From Embleya hyalina (GTDB lineage Bacteria; Actinomycetota; Actinomycetes; Streptomycetales; Streptomycetaceae): 64,000 nucleotides of DNA. The position numbers and the translations under genes are program-made. Position 1 is the stretch's first letter, and every line of letters starts with the position of its first letter. Positions 35,549 through 44,534 of this stretch are shown piece after piece. The stretch lies in assembly GCF_003967355.1 (NCBI RefSeq), contig NZ_BIFH01000041.1, forward strand, positions 1-64,000, written 5' to 3'. The notes under the pieces are model-generated. The model saw only the letters and a list, made by a program, of their open reading frames with translations. It was not told the origin of the DNA and ran no database searches.

Positions 35549-35595
35549 GGCAATTCTTCTTTCGTCCCCGGCAGCCTACCGCCGCAACGGGACGG

Positions 35596-35931
35596 TCAGC
35601 GGAGCACTACCCGCTTGGGTAGACGGGCGAAGCCGGCGCGGCCGAACATCCGCAGTAGGGTGCACGCGCCCGCTTTTGCCGACATCTCCTCGACAACCAT
35701 CCCTGCCGAAGACACCCATTCTCCGGCGACGAACAAGCGTCCAGCGTCCGCCGGGACACCACCTCGGTTCGTCCATGCGGTCGGACTGACGACGGGTGGC
35801 GTGAGGGTGGCGGCGTCGGCCGGGCCCGGATGGCTCAGGGCCGAGCCGACGCACCACTCCGGCACCACAACACCCTGCCACGTCAACGTCACCACTTCGA
35901 GGAAGCTCTCGCTCTCCGGCTCCGCCACCAC
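35596..35931 (-). CDS. Possible hypothetical protein
   Basis: A 111-residue frame from GTG 35931: VVAEPESESFLEVVTLTWQG, VVVPEWCVGSALSHPGPADA, then VPADAGRLFVAGEWVSSAGM, VVEEMSAKAGACTLLRMFGR. It reads like protein but has no good ribosome binding site and no recognised family. The frame is open further upstream to 36222, where the translation looks like an antisense shadow. It may be a remnant. Confidence 0.3.
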   Translation of the reverse strand: MVAEPESESFLEVVTLTWQGVVVPEWCVGSALSHPGPADAATLTPPVVSPTAWTNRGGVPADAGRLFVAGEWVSSAGMVVEEMSAKAGACTLLRMFGRAGFARLPKRVVLR

Positions 35932-36185
35932 CGTTCCGGGCGGCCCACAGACGATGAGGCAAGTCTCCCCGGTTCGTGAAGGGTTCCGCTCGGCACGACA
36001 CCGCTCACGCGCGTCATCGACGCCCCACCTCCGCCACCCGCGGCGGGTCGGCGCGGCGGTCGGTCGTCCGCCGCCGCAGCGACGACCCGTACCGCGAGGA
36101 ACCCCCCGCCCTGAGAAGATCCACGGCTTCACGAGCCTCACGGGTCGGCGGCGGGGGCGGCGAGGGGCCGGTCCATACTCGCTGC

Positions 36186-37004
36186 GTGCACACACTGCTT
36201 CGGGCGCTCCTGCCGCTTTCACCGGCGGCCCTTTTCGCCATCCCCTTTCTCCTGTTCAGTGGGCCGTGGGGCGCCGTGGCCGCGATCGCCGTGACCTACG
36301 TGGCGCTGCACGGGATGGCGATGCACCAACGGGTCCGCTCGGGACTGCCGTTGCGTCTGGACAAGGTCGATCGGGCCGCGGTGGTACGGACCCGACGCTT
36401 GGTGCGCTCGCTCTTCCGCGGTGACGTCGAGAGGGCTCAGGCCCATCTGCGGGAGTTCCCCGACACTCCCGTGGGACGGGCACTCGAGGTGCAGTGCCTG
36501 ACCATGGTGCTCTTCGCACGAGGCCGAGGTACCGAAGGCGTCGAAGCCGCGCAGGATTGGCTGCGAACGCACCCCCACGACGACGCGCTACGGCGCAAGG
36601 TGGCACACCAGAGCACGGAGTACGCCGCGATGCTGCTGGTCCTGGGACAGGCGGAGCCGGCCGCCGTGTTGCCCACGCTGCCCCCGGCCGTGACGGGTTC
36701 CACGCGAGCCCATCGGCGCAGGGGCTGCATGGCCGAATTCGCCTTGGACCTGCGAGAAGGCCGAGTGGACCGCGCCACCGCCCAGGCGCGCAGGTGGCGT
36801 CGGCGCGCCCGGACGCGGCCAGGTCGTGTGCCCCGGGCGGAGGCCGAGTGTCTGGTCGCGATCTGCGCTGCCGCCGCCGGGGACCTGCCCGCCGCGCGTC
36901 GGGCATTGGCCGCGGCCGAGCGCCGGTGGCCCGTGCATCCCGCCATCGGGCCCGCACGCGCACGCGTGGCCGCCGGAACCGACGCACCAAGTCGACGAGC
37001 CTGA
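36186..37004 (+). CDS. Membrane protein with TPR-like helical domain
   Basis: A 272-residue protein. Residues 5-48 are two membrane helices (LLPLSPAALFAIPFLLFSGP, WGAVAAIAVTYVALHGMAMH). The rest is alpha-helical with TPR-like pairs: VRSLFRGDVERAQAHLREFP, ARGRGTEGVEAAQDWLRTHP, and LVAICAAAAGDLPAARRALA, AAERRWPVHPAIGPARARV. GTG 36186 is chosen because the membrane segment follows at once; an alternative GTG lies five codons earlier. A role as a membrane-tethered scaffold is inferred only from the fold. No operon partner is evident. Confidence 0.6.
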   Translation: MHTLLRALLPLSPAALFAIPFLLFSGPWGAVAAIAVTYVALHGMAMHQRVRSGLPLRLDKVDRAAVVRTRRLVRSLFRGDVERAQAHLREFPDTPVGRALEVQCLTMVLFARGRGTEGVEAAQDWLRTHPHDDALRRKVAHQSTEYAAMLLVLGQAEPAAVLPTLPPAVTGSTRAHRRRGCMAEFALDLREGRVDRATAQARRWRRRARTRPGRVPRAEAECLVAICAAAAGDLPAARRALAAAERRWPVHPAIGPARARVAAGTDAPSRRA

Positions 37005-37815
37005 CGCGCGAGCCACCCATGGAGAAAATCGTCCACCGCAGCAACGCCACCGCCCTTCCCGCCGAGGGACTGCAACGGCTGCGCTCGGCGAAGGCCGCGA
37101 CCACGCCCGAGGTGATCCGACGACTGCGGGGCGGCGTCTGTCGCACGCGCCGGCCTGCCGCCGCAGGTGCGTGGATGGTGCCGTTGCAGATACGGCCGAG
37201 TACGACTGCGGCGCGATGGGCCAACTCCGCGCCGCTCGCAGCGCGACGCTCGCCGGTTCCTGCCGGCAGCCTTCGAGGCCGGGGACGGTCGATGTCGGCC
37301 GGTCGGCGTCGACGGATTCTCGACACCCGACAACGTGGTGGGTCCGGGCGTTCACCACGCGGCCCGGACCGCCGTCCCTGTGGCGTCCGAATCGCCCCCG
37401 CCCCGGCTGTCGCCGGGCGCGCAGTATGACGCGAGACCGGCTCGCGGGGCATCGGTTCATCGGACCTGGGATTCTTCCCGGACACACAGCGGGCGGGCGA
37501 CACCCTCGTCACCTGTGCGCTCTTCGGCAGCCCCGACGCGCGGGCCTACACCGTGTGGGACAGCATTCCGGGCGACGCCTGGGACCGGATCCGACGCACC
37601 GTCGAACCATGCGTCGGCGGGGCATGGACAACGCCGCCTGGGAGCGGACGACGTCGTGCGCGACGGGGCTGGGTCGCCGGTGAACTCGAACGCGGCCGGA
37701 CAAACCATGGGAGCCTCGCCGGAGCCCTCGTCATGTGACCGTTGGTCCGGCCGCGGCGCGGCGGCAGGCCGTGGTGTCGAGACCGATCGAGCCCGCGAGC
37801 CGACCCGAAACCGGT
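37005..37815. other. Region with pieces of unrecognised genes
   Basis: A plus-strand piece from ATG 37019 (MEKIVHRSNATALPAEGLQR, LRSAKAATTPEVIRRLRGG) and another from about 37454 to 37640 (DLGFFPDTQRAGDTLVTCAL, FGSPDARAYTVWDSIPGDAW, DRIRRTVEPCVGG) both show good codon bias but lie in different frames with no continuous gene. They may be parts of one decayed gene. The family is unknown. Confidence 0.35.
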
Positions 37816-38955
37816 TCAGCCGCGCGCCCGTCCCGGCCTCGTCGAGAGCCCGTCGCGCGGGACTTCGACGATGGTTCTGTCCCCCGCGACGGGTACGCCG
37901 AGGATCTCGTGTGCGCGGCGTTGTGCCGTGTGGGCCTCGCGCAGTCCGTCGCGGCCCCAGCCCAGGAGGTCGACGGCGGTTGCCGGGTCGACCAGGAGTC
38001 GACGCCATTCCCGTCCGGTCGCCGGGTCCGGCCGCGCCGGGCCCAGGCGGGCGAGGCGGGCCGCGTAGCGGACGCGGGCGACGGGGGCGCCGCCGTAGAT
38101 CAGGGCGTCGTGGTCGTGGAGGTACCCGAGGTAGGTGTGCGCTCCCGATACAGCGCCGGCCTCCTCGTACGCCTCGCGGGTGAGCGTCGCCCACGCGTCG
38201 GCGTCCCCGTCCTCGGGGGCGCCGCCGGGCAGCGCGAGCATGCCCCGGTCCGCGACCAGGAGTACGCGCCCGTCGTCGGCGAACAGCCACCCCGACGACT
38301 GCGCGACGGGCAGCGCCTCCGGCACGGGCTCGCCGGGGTGCCAGACCCAAGGCCGGCCCATGCGCGGGGCGGGTTCCAGGCCCAGTTCGCGGCGCAGCGG
38401 TGCGTTGCCGTGGTCGGCAGCGCGGATGGCGGTCAGGCGTTGTTCGGTGTGTCGGTTGTCGTGGACGGTGTCATGGGGTTGTTGGAGGTGGAGGGCGTAG
38501 GGGGTGCCGGCGCGGATGGCGTGCAGGGCGGCTCGGGTGTAGGCAACGAGGTCGGGGGGTGGGTTGTCGGGGTCGGCCCAGACGAGTTCGTCGTGTTTGT
38601 GGGGTTCGGCGTTGTACACGGTGTCGTGGACGGTGGGGTGGCGCGCGCCGGGCCATCCCTCGGCGGTGAAGAACCAGCCGATGCGCAACGGCCCCCGGGG
38701 TGGCCGGTGTTGCAGGACGAGGTCGCAGCGGAGCATGGTCGGGTGCAGGACGACGCCCGTCTCCTCACGGGTTTCGCGGACGGCGGCGGTGACGACGTCC
38801 TCGCCGGGTTCGACCTTGCCAGAGGGCAGGCACAGCAACCCGGGGGCGTAGGGGGAGGTTCGGCTGCGGCGCAGGAACAGCAGCCGGGTTCCGCGATACA
38901 GCAGCACGTGCACGTCGACCGGATTGCCGGTTCCGGGGTGTGCGGCCGGTTCCAT
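37816..38955 (-). CDS. Protein with two Nudix hydrolase domains
   Basis: A 379-residue protein. The first Nudix domain (about residues 12-150) has the box GKVEPGEDVVTAAVRETREE followed by TGV, matching GX5EX7REUXEEXGU. The second (about 220-350) has GGAPEDGDADAWATLTREAY followed by EEAG. Both contain the RExxEE core that binds metal, so both may be active. Nudix enzymes hydrolyse nucleoside diphosphates linked to another group. ATG 38955 follows GAAGGG. A single-domain Nudix gene lies about 310 bases upstream on the same strand. Tandem Nudix proteins of this length are uncommon, so the duplication is notable. Confidence 0.85.
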   Translation of the reverse strand: MEPAAHPGTGNPVDVHVLLYRGTRLLFLRRSRTSPYAPGLLCLPSGKVEPGEDVVTAAVRETREETGVVLHPTMLRCDLVLQHRPPRGPLRIGWFFTAEGWPGARHPTVHDTVYNAEPHKHDELVWADPDNPPPDLVAYTRAALHAIRAGTPYALHLQQPHDTVHDNRHTEQRLTAIRAADHGNAPLRRELGLEPAPRMGRPWVWHPGEPVPEALPVAQSSGWLFADDGRVLLVADRGMLALPGGAPEDGDADAWATLTREAYEEAGAVSGAHTYLGYLHDHDALIYGGAPVARVRYAARLARLGPARPDPATGREWRRLLVDPATAVDLLGWGRDGLREAHTAQRRAHEILGVPVAGDRTIVEVPRDGLSTRPGRARG

Positions 38956-39265
38956 GGGTGCCCTTCGTGGGTAGCTCTGTCGTCCGGCATGCCGAGTCGG
39001 CACGGGCCGGCAGGTGGATCGGTTTCCTGTTCGCGGAGTGGGGTGTGGGCATCCGTGTGTCGGGTCGGGCGGCGGCCCGTGTTCGGCGCCGTCGGCGGTC
39101 GGGGGTTGCGGGTGTCCGGTCGTGGGGAGCCGGCCCGAGCCGTTCCCATCGCTCGCACTCGATTCCCTGAGGCCGGGCCGGCGCGCGCCGGTCTCCCTCG
39201 TCGTCGAGCGGGTGCGTGTATCGACGACGTCCTCGTGTGGCCGTGCGGGTGACGGACGCACGGTG

Positions 39266-39760
39266 TCATGTCCACCCGAACTCCGTGTAGAGATGGCCGA
39301 TTTGGATGGCTCGGATCGCGGCGCGGGTGTAGTCGACGGTCGGGTCCGGAAGGTCGTGGGGGTGCCACCATCCCCAGCCGAGGCACTTGTCGGGTTCGAG
39401 GACCTCGGGCGTGCCGGTCCACCGTCGGGCGCGGAAGACCATCTGCATGCGCGGGCACGTTCCCGGCGCGCCCGGGAGGTGGAGAGCGTGGACGAACTCG
39501 ACGTCGTCGGGGTGGATCACCAGCCCGGCCTCCTCCCGGGCCTCACGCACCAGGCAGGCGACGGCGGACTCCTGCTCGCAGTGTCCGGCCAGGAAGTGGT
39601 GCGTCGAGGGCGCGTACGGGGAATCGGGGTGTCGTAGTCCGAGCAGGACCCGCCCGCGGGAGTCCTCCGCGTAAAGGTGGACGCCCACAACGTTCAGGAC
39701 GCCCCGCGTACCGCATTCGACACGCCGGTTCGGTACCGAGACTTCCTCGTCCCCGCTCAT
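39266..39760 (-). CDS. Nudix hydrolase
   Basis: A 164-residue single-domain Nudix protein. It begins MSGDEEVSVPNRRVECGTRG, then VVGVHLYAEDSRGRVLLGLR, the box GHCEQESAVACLVREAREEA followed by GLVIHPDD, and MQMVFRARRWTGTPEVLEPD, KCLGWGWWHPHDLP. ATG 39760 has GGGAG upstream and overlaps the stop of a 38-codon frame as ATGA (39757-39760). It precedes the double-Nudix gene on the same strand, and sequence similarity (YTRAAIRAIQ/ YTRAALHAIR) shows that the two are related, perhaps by duplication. Confidence 0.88.
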   Translation of the reverse strand: MSGDEEVSVPNRRVECGTRGVLNVVGVHLYAEDSRGRVLLGLRHPDSPYAPSTHHFLAGHCEQESAVACLVREAREEAGLVIHPDDVEFVHALHLPGAPGTCPRMQMVFRARRWTGTPEVLEPDKCLGWGWWHPHDLPDPTVDYTRAAIRAIQIGHLYTEFGWT

Positions 39761-39873
39761 CGCGACACTCCCGACCGCCGGCAGACGCCGGTCTCGACCC
39801 CGGGTGTCGTGATCACGCCGTCGAGGCTGGGAAGTGCGATGTGGAACACAGGGAAGAGCAGATTCGAAGTCAT
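39757..39873 (-). CDS. Possible 38-residue peptide coupled to the Nudix gene
   Basis: ATG 39873 starts MTSNLLFPVFHIALPSLDGV and ends ITTPGVETGVCRRSGVSR; its TGA overlaps the Nudix ATG. There is no strong ribosome binding site. The overlap suggests a leader peptide or small gene that couples translation to the Nudix enzyme; chance is possible. No family recognised. One Cys, no signal peptide. Confidence 0.35.
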   Translation of the reverse strand: MTSNLLFPVFHIALPSLDGVITTPGVETGVCRRSGVSR

Positions 39874-40343
39874 CACGCGGAGTGTAGGGACAGCCACCGA
39901 CAGGCATGAGTGAAGTCGTGCGGAAGCGGCCGCCCTCGTACAATCCGGCGACCGATCGGTGTGGATCACAAGTGACCGCAGAACGTGCTTTCGGCCCTAC
40001 CCTCCGACCCGCATCCGCCGGCAACGACTGGCCATCTCCCGGCGCGACGCCGGGGTTCACCGTGCGGAACGGCGGAATCGGCGTCCGAGGCGGAGTCACG
40101 CGGTCCGGGAGCCGGGGTGGTGCCCACGCGGGCCATCCGTCGATACGGCGGGCGCCGCCACGTTCCGCGATCCGGCCCATCACGGCGCCGACCCGACTCG
40201 GCGAACATCCCGTCGGCCGTGGCGTCACAGGGGCGAGCCGGTCGATCCCCGCAGGGCTTTCGAAGTACCTTCATCGCGGTAGCCGGACGGTGTCTGTGCG
40301 TGACGCCATGTTCGTGGAACTCGACGATCGCAGGAGGATTTCC

Positions 40344-40880
40344 ATGTTCCCGTCGTTCACACCATCGGTGCGCGGCGCGGTGCTCGCCGTGACGGTGTCC
40401 GTCGTGTTCGGCGTCTCCTGCGACACCTCGGACGGCGGATCGCAGGAGGCGGCCGCGGCGAGTGCGCCGGCGAGCGTGCCCGTGCCCTCGCGCACACTCG
40501 GCACCGACTCGCCCATCCCTGCTCGTACTTCGGCGTCCGCCGGTGCGTCGATCGCGCCGTCGGCCGCGGTACCGAAGGTGAAGGTACGGGACGCGTTCGC
40601 CGGGCTCCAGGCAACCCTGAAAGAAGCCTGCACACCGAGCAACTGCGCCTACTTCCTGGGACGGGTCCACGACGAACTGCACCGCCTGGACCGGGCGATG
40701 AAGACGGATCCGAAGGGCGCAGGCCACTTCCCCGAACCGATAGCCCTGATCAAGGCACTCGACACCGAACTCGGCGGCGACCGATCCTTCGAGAACCTGA
40801 AAAAGCACCAGACCGCACTGATCAGCACCCGGGACCGGATCAACGCCTGGATGCAGGGCCACTCCGACGACTACCGCTGA
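40344..40880 (+). CDS. Lipoprotein of unknown function
   Basis: A 178-residue exported lipoprotein. The signal region MFPSFTPSVRGAVLAVTVSV ends in VFGVSCDTSDGG, with the lipidated Cys at about residue 26. An Ala/Ser/Pro-rich linker (to residue 75) leads to a helical domain: VRDAFAGLQATLKEACTPSN, CAYFLGRVHDELHRLDRAMK, FPEPIALIKALDTELGGDRS, LKKHQTALISTRDRINAWMQ. ATG 40344 has the ideal AGGAGG site. The helical domain is not recognised; two Cys (EAC and NCA) may pair. It stands alone between oppositely directed genes. Confidence 0.75.
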   Translation: MFPSFTPSVRGAVLAVTVSVVFGVSCDTSDGGSQEAAAASAPASVPVPSRTLGTDSPIPARTSASAGASIAPSAAVPKVKVRDAFAGLQATLKEACTPSNCAYFLGRVHDELHRLDRAMKTDPKGAGHFPEPIALIKALDTELGGDRSFENLKKHQTALISTRDRINAWMQGHSDDYR

Positions 40881-41255
40881 CACGCCACCACCAACCGACG
40901 AGACCACCCTCACGGTTGCGCTGGCGGAGGCAGTGGGGGCGCGGCCGGGATCCGGCGCGCTGGGAGGGGACGTGAGACATCCGCCGGGCCCCGGCCGATG
41001 GCAGCAGCGCGCGAAGGGAAGCCGACTTCGTAGTCGCCTCCCTCGAAGAACACGGGTGATGGTCGGGCCACGAGCTGTGTGTGGCACGGATCTGTCCGAT
41101 GTGAGATGGCAGGTTCTGGCTTCTCCCGTGCCGCCGGGAGTGCTGAACAGATCCGAACCGTTTGAAAGACAGGACGAGCTGAACGCCGTCCCCGAGCCTG
41201 TGCCGTCGCATCGGCCCGCCGGCTGCGGGCCGGTGGGCGTCATCGGTTGGTCCGC
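40881..41255. other. Convergent intergenic region, no gene seen
   Basis: Separates the lipoprotein from the acyltransferase gene that ends at 41256. A less GC-rich stretch near 41.05-41.2 kb shows no convincing gene or terminator hairpin. Confidence 0.35.
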
Positions 41256-42365
41256 TCACCCGGGAGGATCGCACGACACCGGGGCCCGACGGCTGGTGAC
41301 GCGCGGGACCGCGCCGCCCGTCGGAAGCCGGGGATTGAGCAGGGTGATCAGGCGACGGTGGATGGGGCGTTCGATCAGGATGGTCAGGAGCCAGCCGAGC
41401 AGCACTCCGGTGGTGATCAGCGCCGGGACCTGGCCCCAGGGTCCGACACCTCGGGCGTGGAGGCGGCCCATGACGACGTAGCCGAGCGATTGGTGCATGA
41501 GGTAGACGCCGTAGCCGATTCCGGCGAACCAGCGTACGAACGGGTGGAGGACCGCCGGGATCGCGCGGTCCCAGTCGGGACCGACGGCTGCGGCCCACAC
41601 CGCCGCAGTGAGCAGTGCGACGCCCACGGTCGTGCCCGTTTCCCGGGTCTGCGTCAGGTGCGCGGCGAGCCCCACCACCACGAGCGCGACGCCGTGGCCT
41701 CGCCGCACCCGCCGGGTCGCCACGAGATGGATGGCGACCCCGACGACGAAGAGGTGGACGCGATGCCAGCCCAACCCGTCGTGGAACATCCGGAACGGTT
41801 CGTGGGAAGTGTGCAGCCGAATGGGCAAGAGCAACATCTCGGTCACCAGCGCGCCCCACAACAACACCGGAGTCGCCGGCCTGCGACGGCCGGCGCAGGC
41901 CACGAGCAACACGGCGGTGAAGGCCGACAGTTGCACGGGCAGGGTCCAGTAGGACGCGTCCACGTACGGGGTGGCGTCGGGGGTCCACGGCCACACCATC
42001 AGCATGTTCAGGGCGGTGTCGGACCAGGACGGATACCACCACCCGACGGGGGAAGCGATCCGCATCAGCAACGTCGTCACGAGCACCGCCACCCAGAACG
42101 CGGGGAGCAGCCGACACACTCGCCCCACCCACCAGCGCAGCGCCGGACGACGGTGTACGCACACGGCGGCGAAGTAGCCGGAGACGATCAACAGCGTGCT
42201 CGCCCCGACGGCGTACGGGAACTCGACGGCGGGCGTGCCCAGTTCCGGATGGAAATGGGTGGCCATGAACGTGCTGTGGTACAGCATCACCAGCAGTGCG
42301 GTCGCCGCCCGGAGTACGTCCCAGCTGAGCCTGCGGTTCGTGCTCGGCCGGTCGGCGGGACACAT
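41256..42365 (-). CDS. Acyltransferase 3 family membrane protein
   Basis: A 369-residue integral membrane protein with about ten helices and the Acyl_transf_3 pattern: RRLSWDVLRAATALLVMLYH with the conserved Arg and His of helix 1, ASTLLIVSGYFAAVCVHRRP, WWVGRVCRLLPAFWVAVLVT and WFAGIGYGVYLMHQSLGYVV. Such enzymes move acyl groups onto sugars, glycolipids or secondary metabolites. ATG 42365 follows GGGAG. Neighbours (antiporter on the same strand, upstream) give no hint to the acceptor. The C-terminus after residue 350 is polar. Confidence 0.85.
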   Translation of the reverse strand: MCPADRPSTNRRLSWDVLRAATALLVMLYHSTFMATHFHPELGTPAVEFPYAVGASTLLIVSGYFAAVCVHRRPALRWWVGRVCRLLPAFWVAVLVTTLLMRIASPVGWWYPSWSDTALNMLMVWPWTPDATPYVDASYWTLPVQLSAFTAVLLVACAGRRRPATPVLLWGALVTEMLLLPIRLHTSHEPFRMFHDGLGWHRVHLFVVGVAIHLVATRRVRRGHGVALVVVGLAAHLTQTRETGTTVGVALLTAAVWAAAVGPDWDRAIPAVLHPFVRWFAGIGYGVYLMHQSLGYVVMGRLHARGVGPWGQVPALITTGVLLGWLLTILIERPIHRRLITLLNPRLPTGGAVPRVTSRRAPVSCDPPG

Positions 42366-42504
42366 GGACGAGGACTCCCGAGGGTGATCCGGTGTTGCGG
42401 CGGCAGGACGAAGCGAACGCACGGCGGTGACACCGTGTGGCGCCCCTTGTGGGCCGCCGTGGGAGGTGGATTCGGGCGCGGCGTCGGGACGCCCCGGCCT
42501 CGGG

Positions 42505-43722
42505 CTACTCGACCACCGGATCGGGGTCGCCGTCCCGGGCCGGCGCCGGTTCCACGGAGCGTGCGGTGGCGCGTGCGGCGAGGCGGGCGCCGATCGCCTC
42601 GCTGTAGCGCGCGGTGAGCGGGCCGGCGACGACGAGGATCAGGACATAGGCGGTGGCCAGCGGACCCAGTTGTGGTTCGGTGCCCGCGGTGACGGCCAGG
42701 CCCGCGATGACGATCGAGAACTCGCCCCGGGCGACCAAGGCGCCGCCGGCACGCCATCGACCCTTGACACCGATTCCGGCCCGCCCGGCGGCCCAGTATC
42801 CGGTGGCCACCTTGGTCCCCGCAGTGATCACCGCCAGGGCGAGGGCGGGCGCCAGCACCGGCGGAATGCCGGTCGGGTCGGTGTGCAGGCCGAAGAAGAC
42901 GAAGAAGACGGCGCCGAACAGGTCGCGCAGCGGACTGAGCAAGGTGTGCGCACCCTCGGCGGCCTCGCCCGACAGCGCTATGCCCACCAGGAACGCCCCG
43001 ACGGCCGCAGACACTTGGAGCTGCTGTGCGACGCCGGCGACGAGGAGGGTCAGCCCCAGCACCACGAGCAGCAGCTTCTCGGGATCGTCGCTGGAGACGA
43101 AGCGGGAGATGAGCCGACCGAACCGGACCGCGACGAACAGGACCAGCCCCGCCGCGCCCAGCGCGACCGCCAGGGTCAGCCCGCCGGTGACCAGACCGAC
43201 TCCGGCGACCAGCGCGGTCACGATGGGCAGGTAGACCGCCATCGCGAGGTCTTCCAGCACCAGGATGCTCAGGATCACCGGAGTCTCCCGGTTGCCGACC
43301 CATCCCTGGTCACCCAACACCTTGGCGATCACCCCGGACGAGGAGATCCAGGTCACCCCGGCCAACACGACGGCGGCGACCGGGCCCCAACCGAGGAGCA
43401 GTGCGGCCGCGGCCCCCGGCAGCGCGTTCAACACGAAGTCGACCAGCCCGGAAGGGTATTGCGTCTTGAGGTTGGTCACCAGGTCGGTCGCCGTGTACTC
43501 CAGGCCGAGCATCAACAGGAGCAGGATGACGCCGATCTCGGCGCCGATGGCGACGAACTCCTCGCTGGCACCCAGCGGCAACAGCCCGCCCCTGCCGAAC
43601 GCGAGACCGGCGAGCAGATACAGCGGTATGGGGGAGAACCGCAACCGCCCGGCGATTCTGCCCAACACACCGAGCACCAGGATGATGGCGCCGAACTCGA
43701 TCAGGAAGACCGCGGAATCCAC
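42505..43722 (-). CDS. CPA2-family cation/proton antiporter
   Basis: A 405-residue Kef-type antiporter with about 12-13 helices: FGAIILVLGVLGRIAGRLRF, LLAGLAFGRGGLLPLGASEE, IGVILLLLMLGLEYTATDL, TWISSSGVIAKVLGDQGWVG, LVLEDLAMAVYLPIVTALVA and ISAAVGAFLVGIALSG-like core. No RCK domain is attached. It exchanges K+ or Na+ for H+. GTG 43722 lies four bases after the stop of the TrkA-C protein gene, which makes a tight operon of regulatory subunit then channel, as in KhtTU-type systems. Confidence 0.9.
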   Translation of the reverse strand: MDSAVFLIEFGAIILVLGVLGRIAGRLRFSPIPLYLLAGLAFGRGGLLPLGASEEFVAIGAEIGVILLLLMLGLEYTATDLVTNLKTQYPSGLVDFVLNALPGAAAALLLGWGPVAAVVLAGVTWISSSGVIAKVLGDQGWVGNRETPVILSILVLEDLAMAVYLPIVTALVAGVGLVTGGLTLAVALGAAGLVLFVAVRFGRLISRFVSSDDPEKLLLVVLGLTLLVAGVAQQLQVSAAVGAFLVGIALSGEAAEGAHTLLSPLRDLFGAVFFVFFGLHTDPTGIPPVLAPALALAVITAGTKVATGYWAAGRAGIGVKGRWRAGGALVARGEFSIVIAGLAVTAGTEPQLGPLATAYVLILVVAGPLTARYSEAIGARLAARATARSVEPAPARDGDPDPVVE

Positions 43723-43726
43723 GCAC

Positions 43727-44212
43727 TCACTCCCGGCCCAGGATCACTGCGGCCGCCTCGACGCCCTCGCGGGTACCGATCACGATCAGGGTGTCGCCAC
43801 CGGCGAGACGAAAGTCCGGCGCCGGGGCGGGAATCGCCCCGGCCCGGCGCAGCACCGCCACGATCGACACACCGGTGGCGGTGCGCATCCGGGTGTCCCC
43901 CAGCGGGCGCCCGTTCCAATGACTGTGCGCGGACAGTTCGACCCGTTCGGCGACCAACCCCAGATCGGTGGTGTGCAGGATGGTGGGGCTGTGATGCGCG
44001 GGCATCAGCGCGTCGATCAGCGACGCGCTCTCCGCGCCGCTCAATCGCACGGACTGCGCGCAGGCGTCCGGGTCGTCGGAGCGGTATACGTTGACCGTCC
44101 GACTCCCGTCCCGGTGGGCGACCACCGACAGACGGCGCCGCTCGCGCGTGGTCAGGTCGTAGCGGACGCCGATGCCGGGCAGCGGAGTCGAACTCATCCG
44201 CGGGACGGGCAC
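43727..44212 (-). CDS. TrkA-C domain antiporter regulatory subunit
   Basis: A 161-residue soluble protein starting at GTG 44212 with GGGAG upstream. Typical segments: LPGIGVRYDLTTRERRRLSV, VAHRDGSRTVNVYRSDDPDA, AESASLIDALMPAHHSP, then the TrkA_C domain AERVELSAHSHWNGRPLGDT, RMRTATGVSIVAVLRRAGAI, PDFRLAGGDTLIVIGTREGV. KhtT-type subunits bind a nucleotide and regulate a partner antiporter; the partner gene is next. The usual length is about 160 residues. Confidence 0.88.
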   Translation of the reverse strand: MPVPRMSSTPLPGIGVRYDLTTRERRRLSVVAHRDGSRTVNVYRSDDPDACAQSVRLSGAESASLIDALMPAHHSPTILHTTDLGLVAERVELSAHSHWNGRPLGDTRMRTATGVSIVAVLRRAGAIPAPAPDFRLAGGDTLIVIGTREGVEAAAVILGRE

Positions 44213-44534
44213 GGGTAACTCCCTTGCAGAAGATGTCGGGCGCCGCAGGCGTCAATGGGCGTCGTGGGCGCGGTGCGGGCGACCGAAACGCCGGGGCGGC
44301 GCGGGGTCGTTGTACGAATCGACGCGACGAGCCATACCGGCAGCGGTGCGTCTCGCCGGTCCGACATAGTGCCACCTGCGATGCATGCGGCGATATGGGT
44401 GTCGTCACGGATGGACGAACGCCGCCGTGTTCGATCAGACTGCTCCGGGGATCTCGGACCTTCCGCAGGTCACAGGGCCAAGAGCACGCTTCCTACGACA
44501 ACGAGGGACGCGGCGGAACCGGGGGTGGACACTC

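Noticed and set aside
39757-39873. Toxin-antitoxin interpretation of the 38-residue frame plus Nudix gene
   Set aside because: No toxin or antitoxin motif is visible, and ATGA overlap alone is common in this DNA.
42427-44094. Long plus-strand frame opposite the antiporter genes
   Set aside because: The translation is Gln/Glu/Gly-rich and lies antisense to two well-recognised genes with ribosome binding sites.
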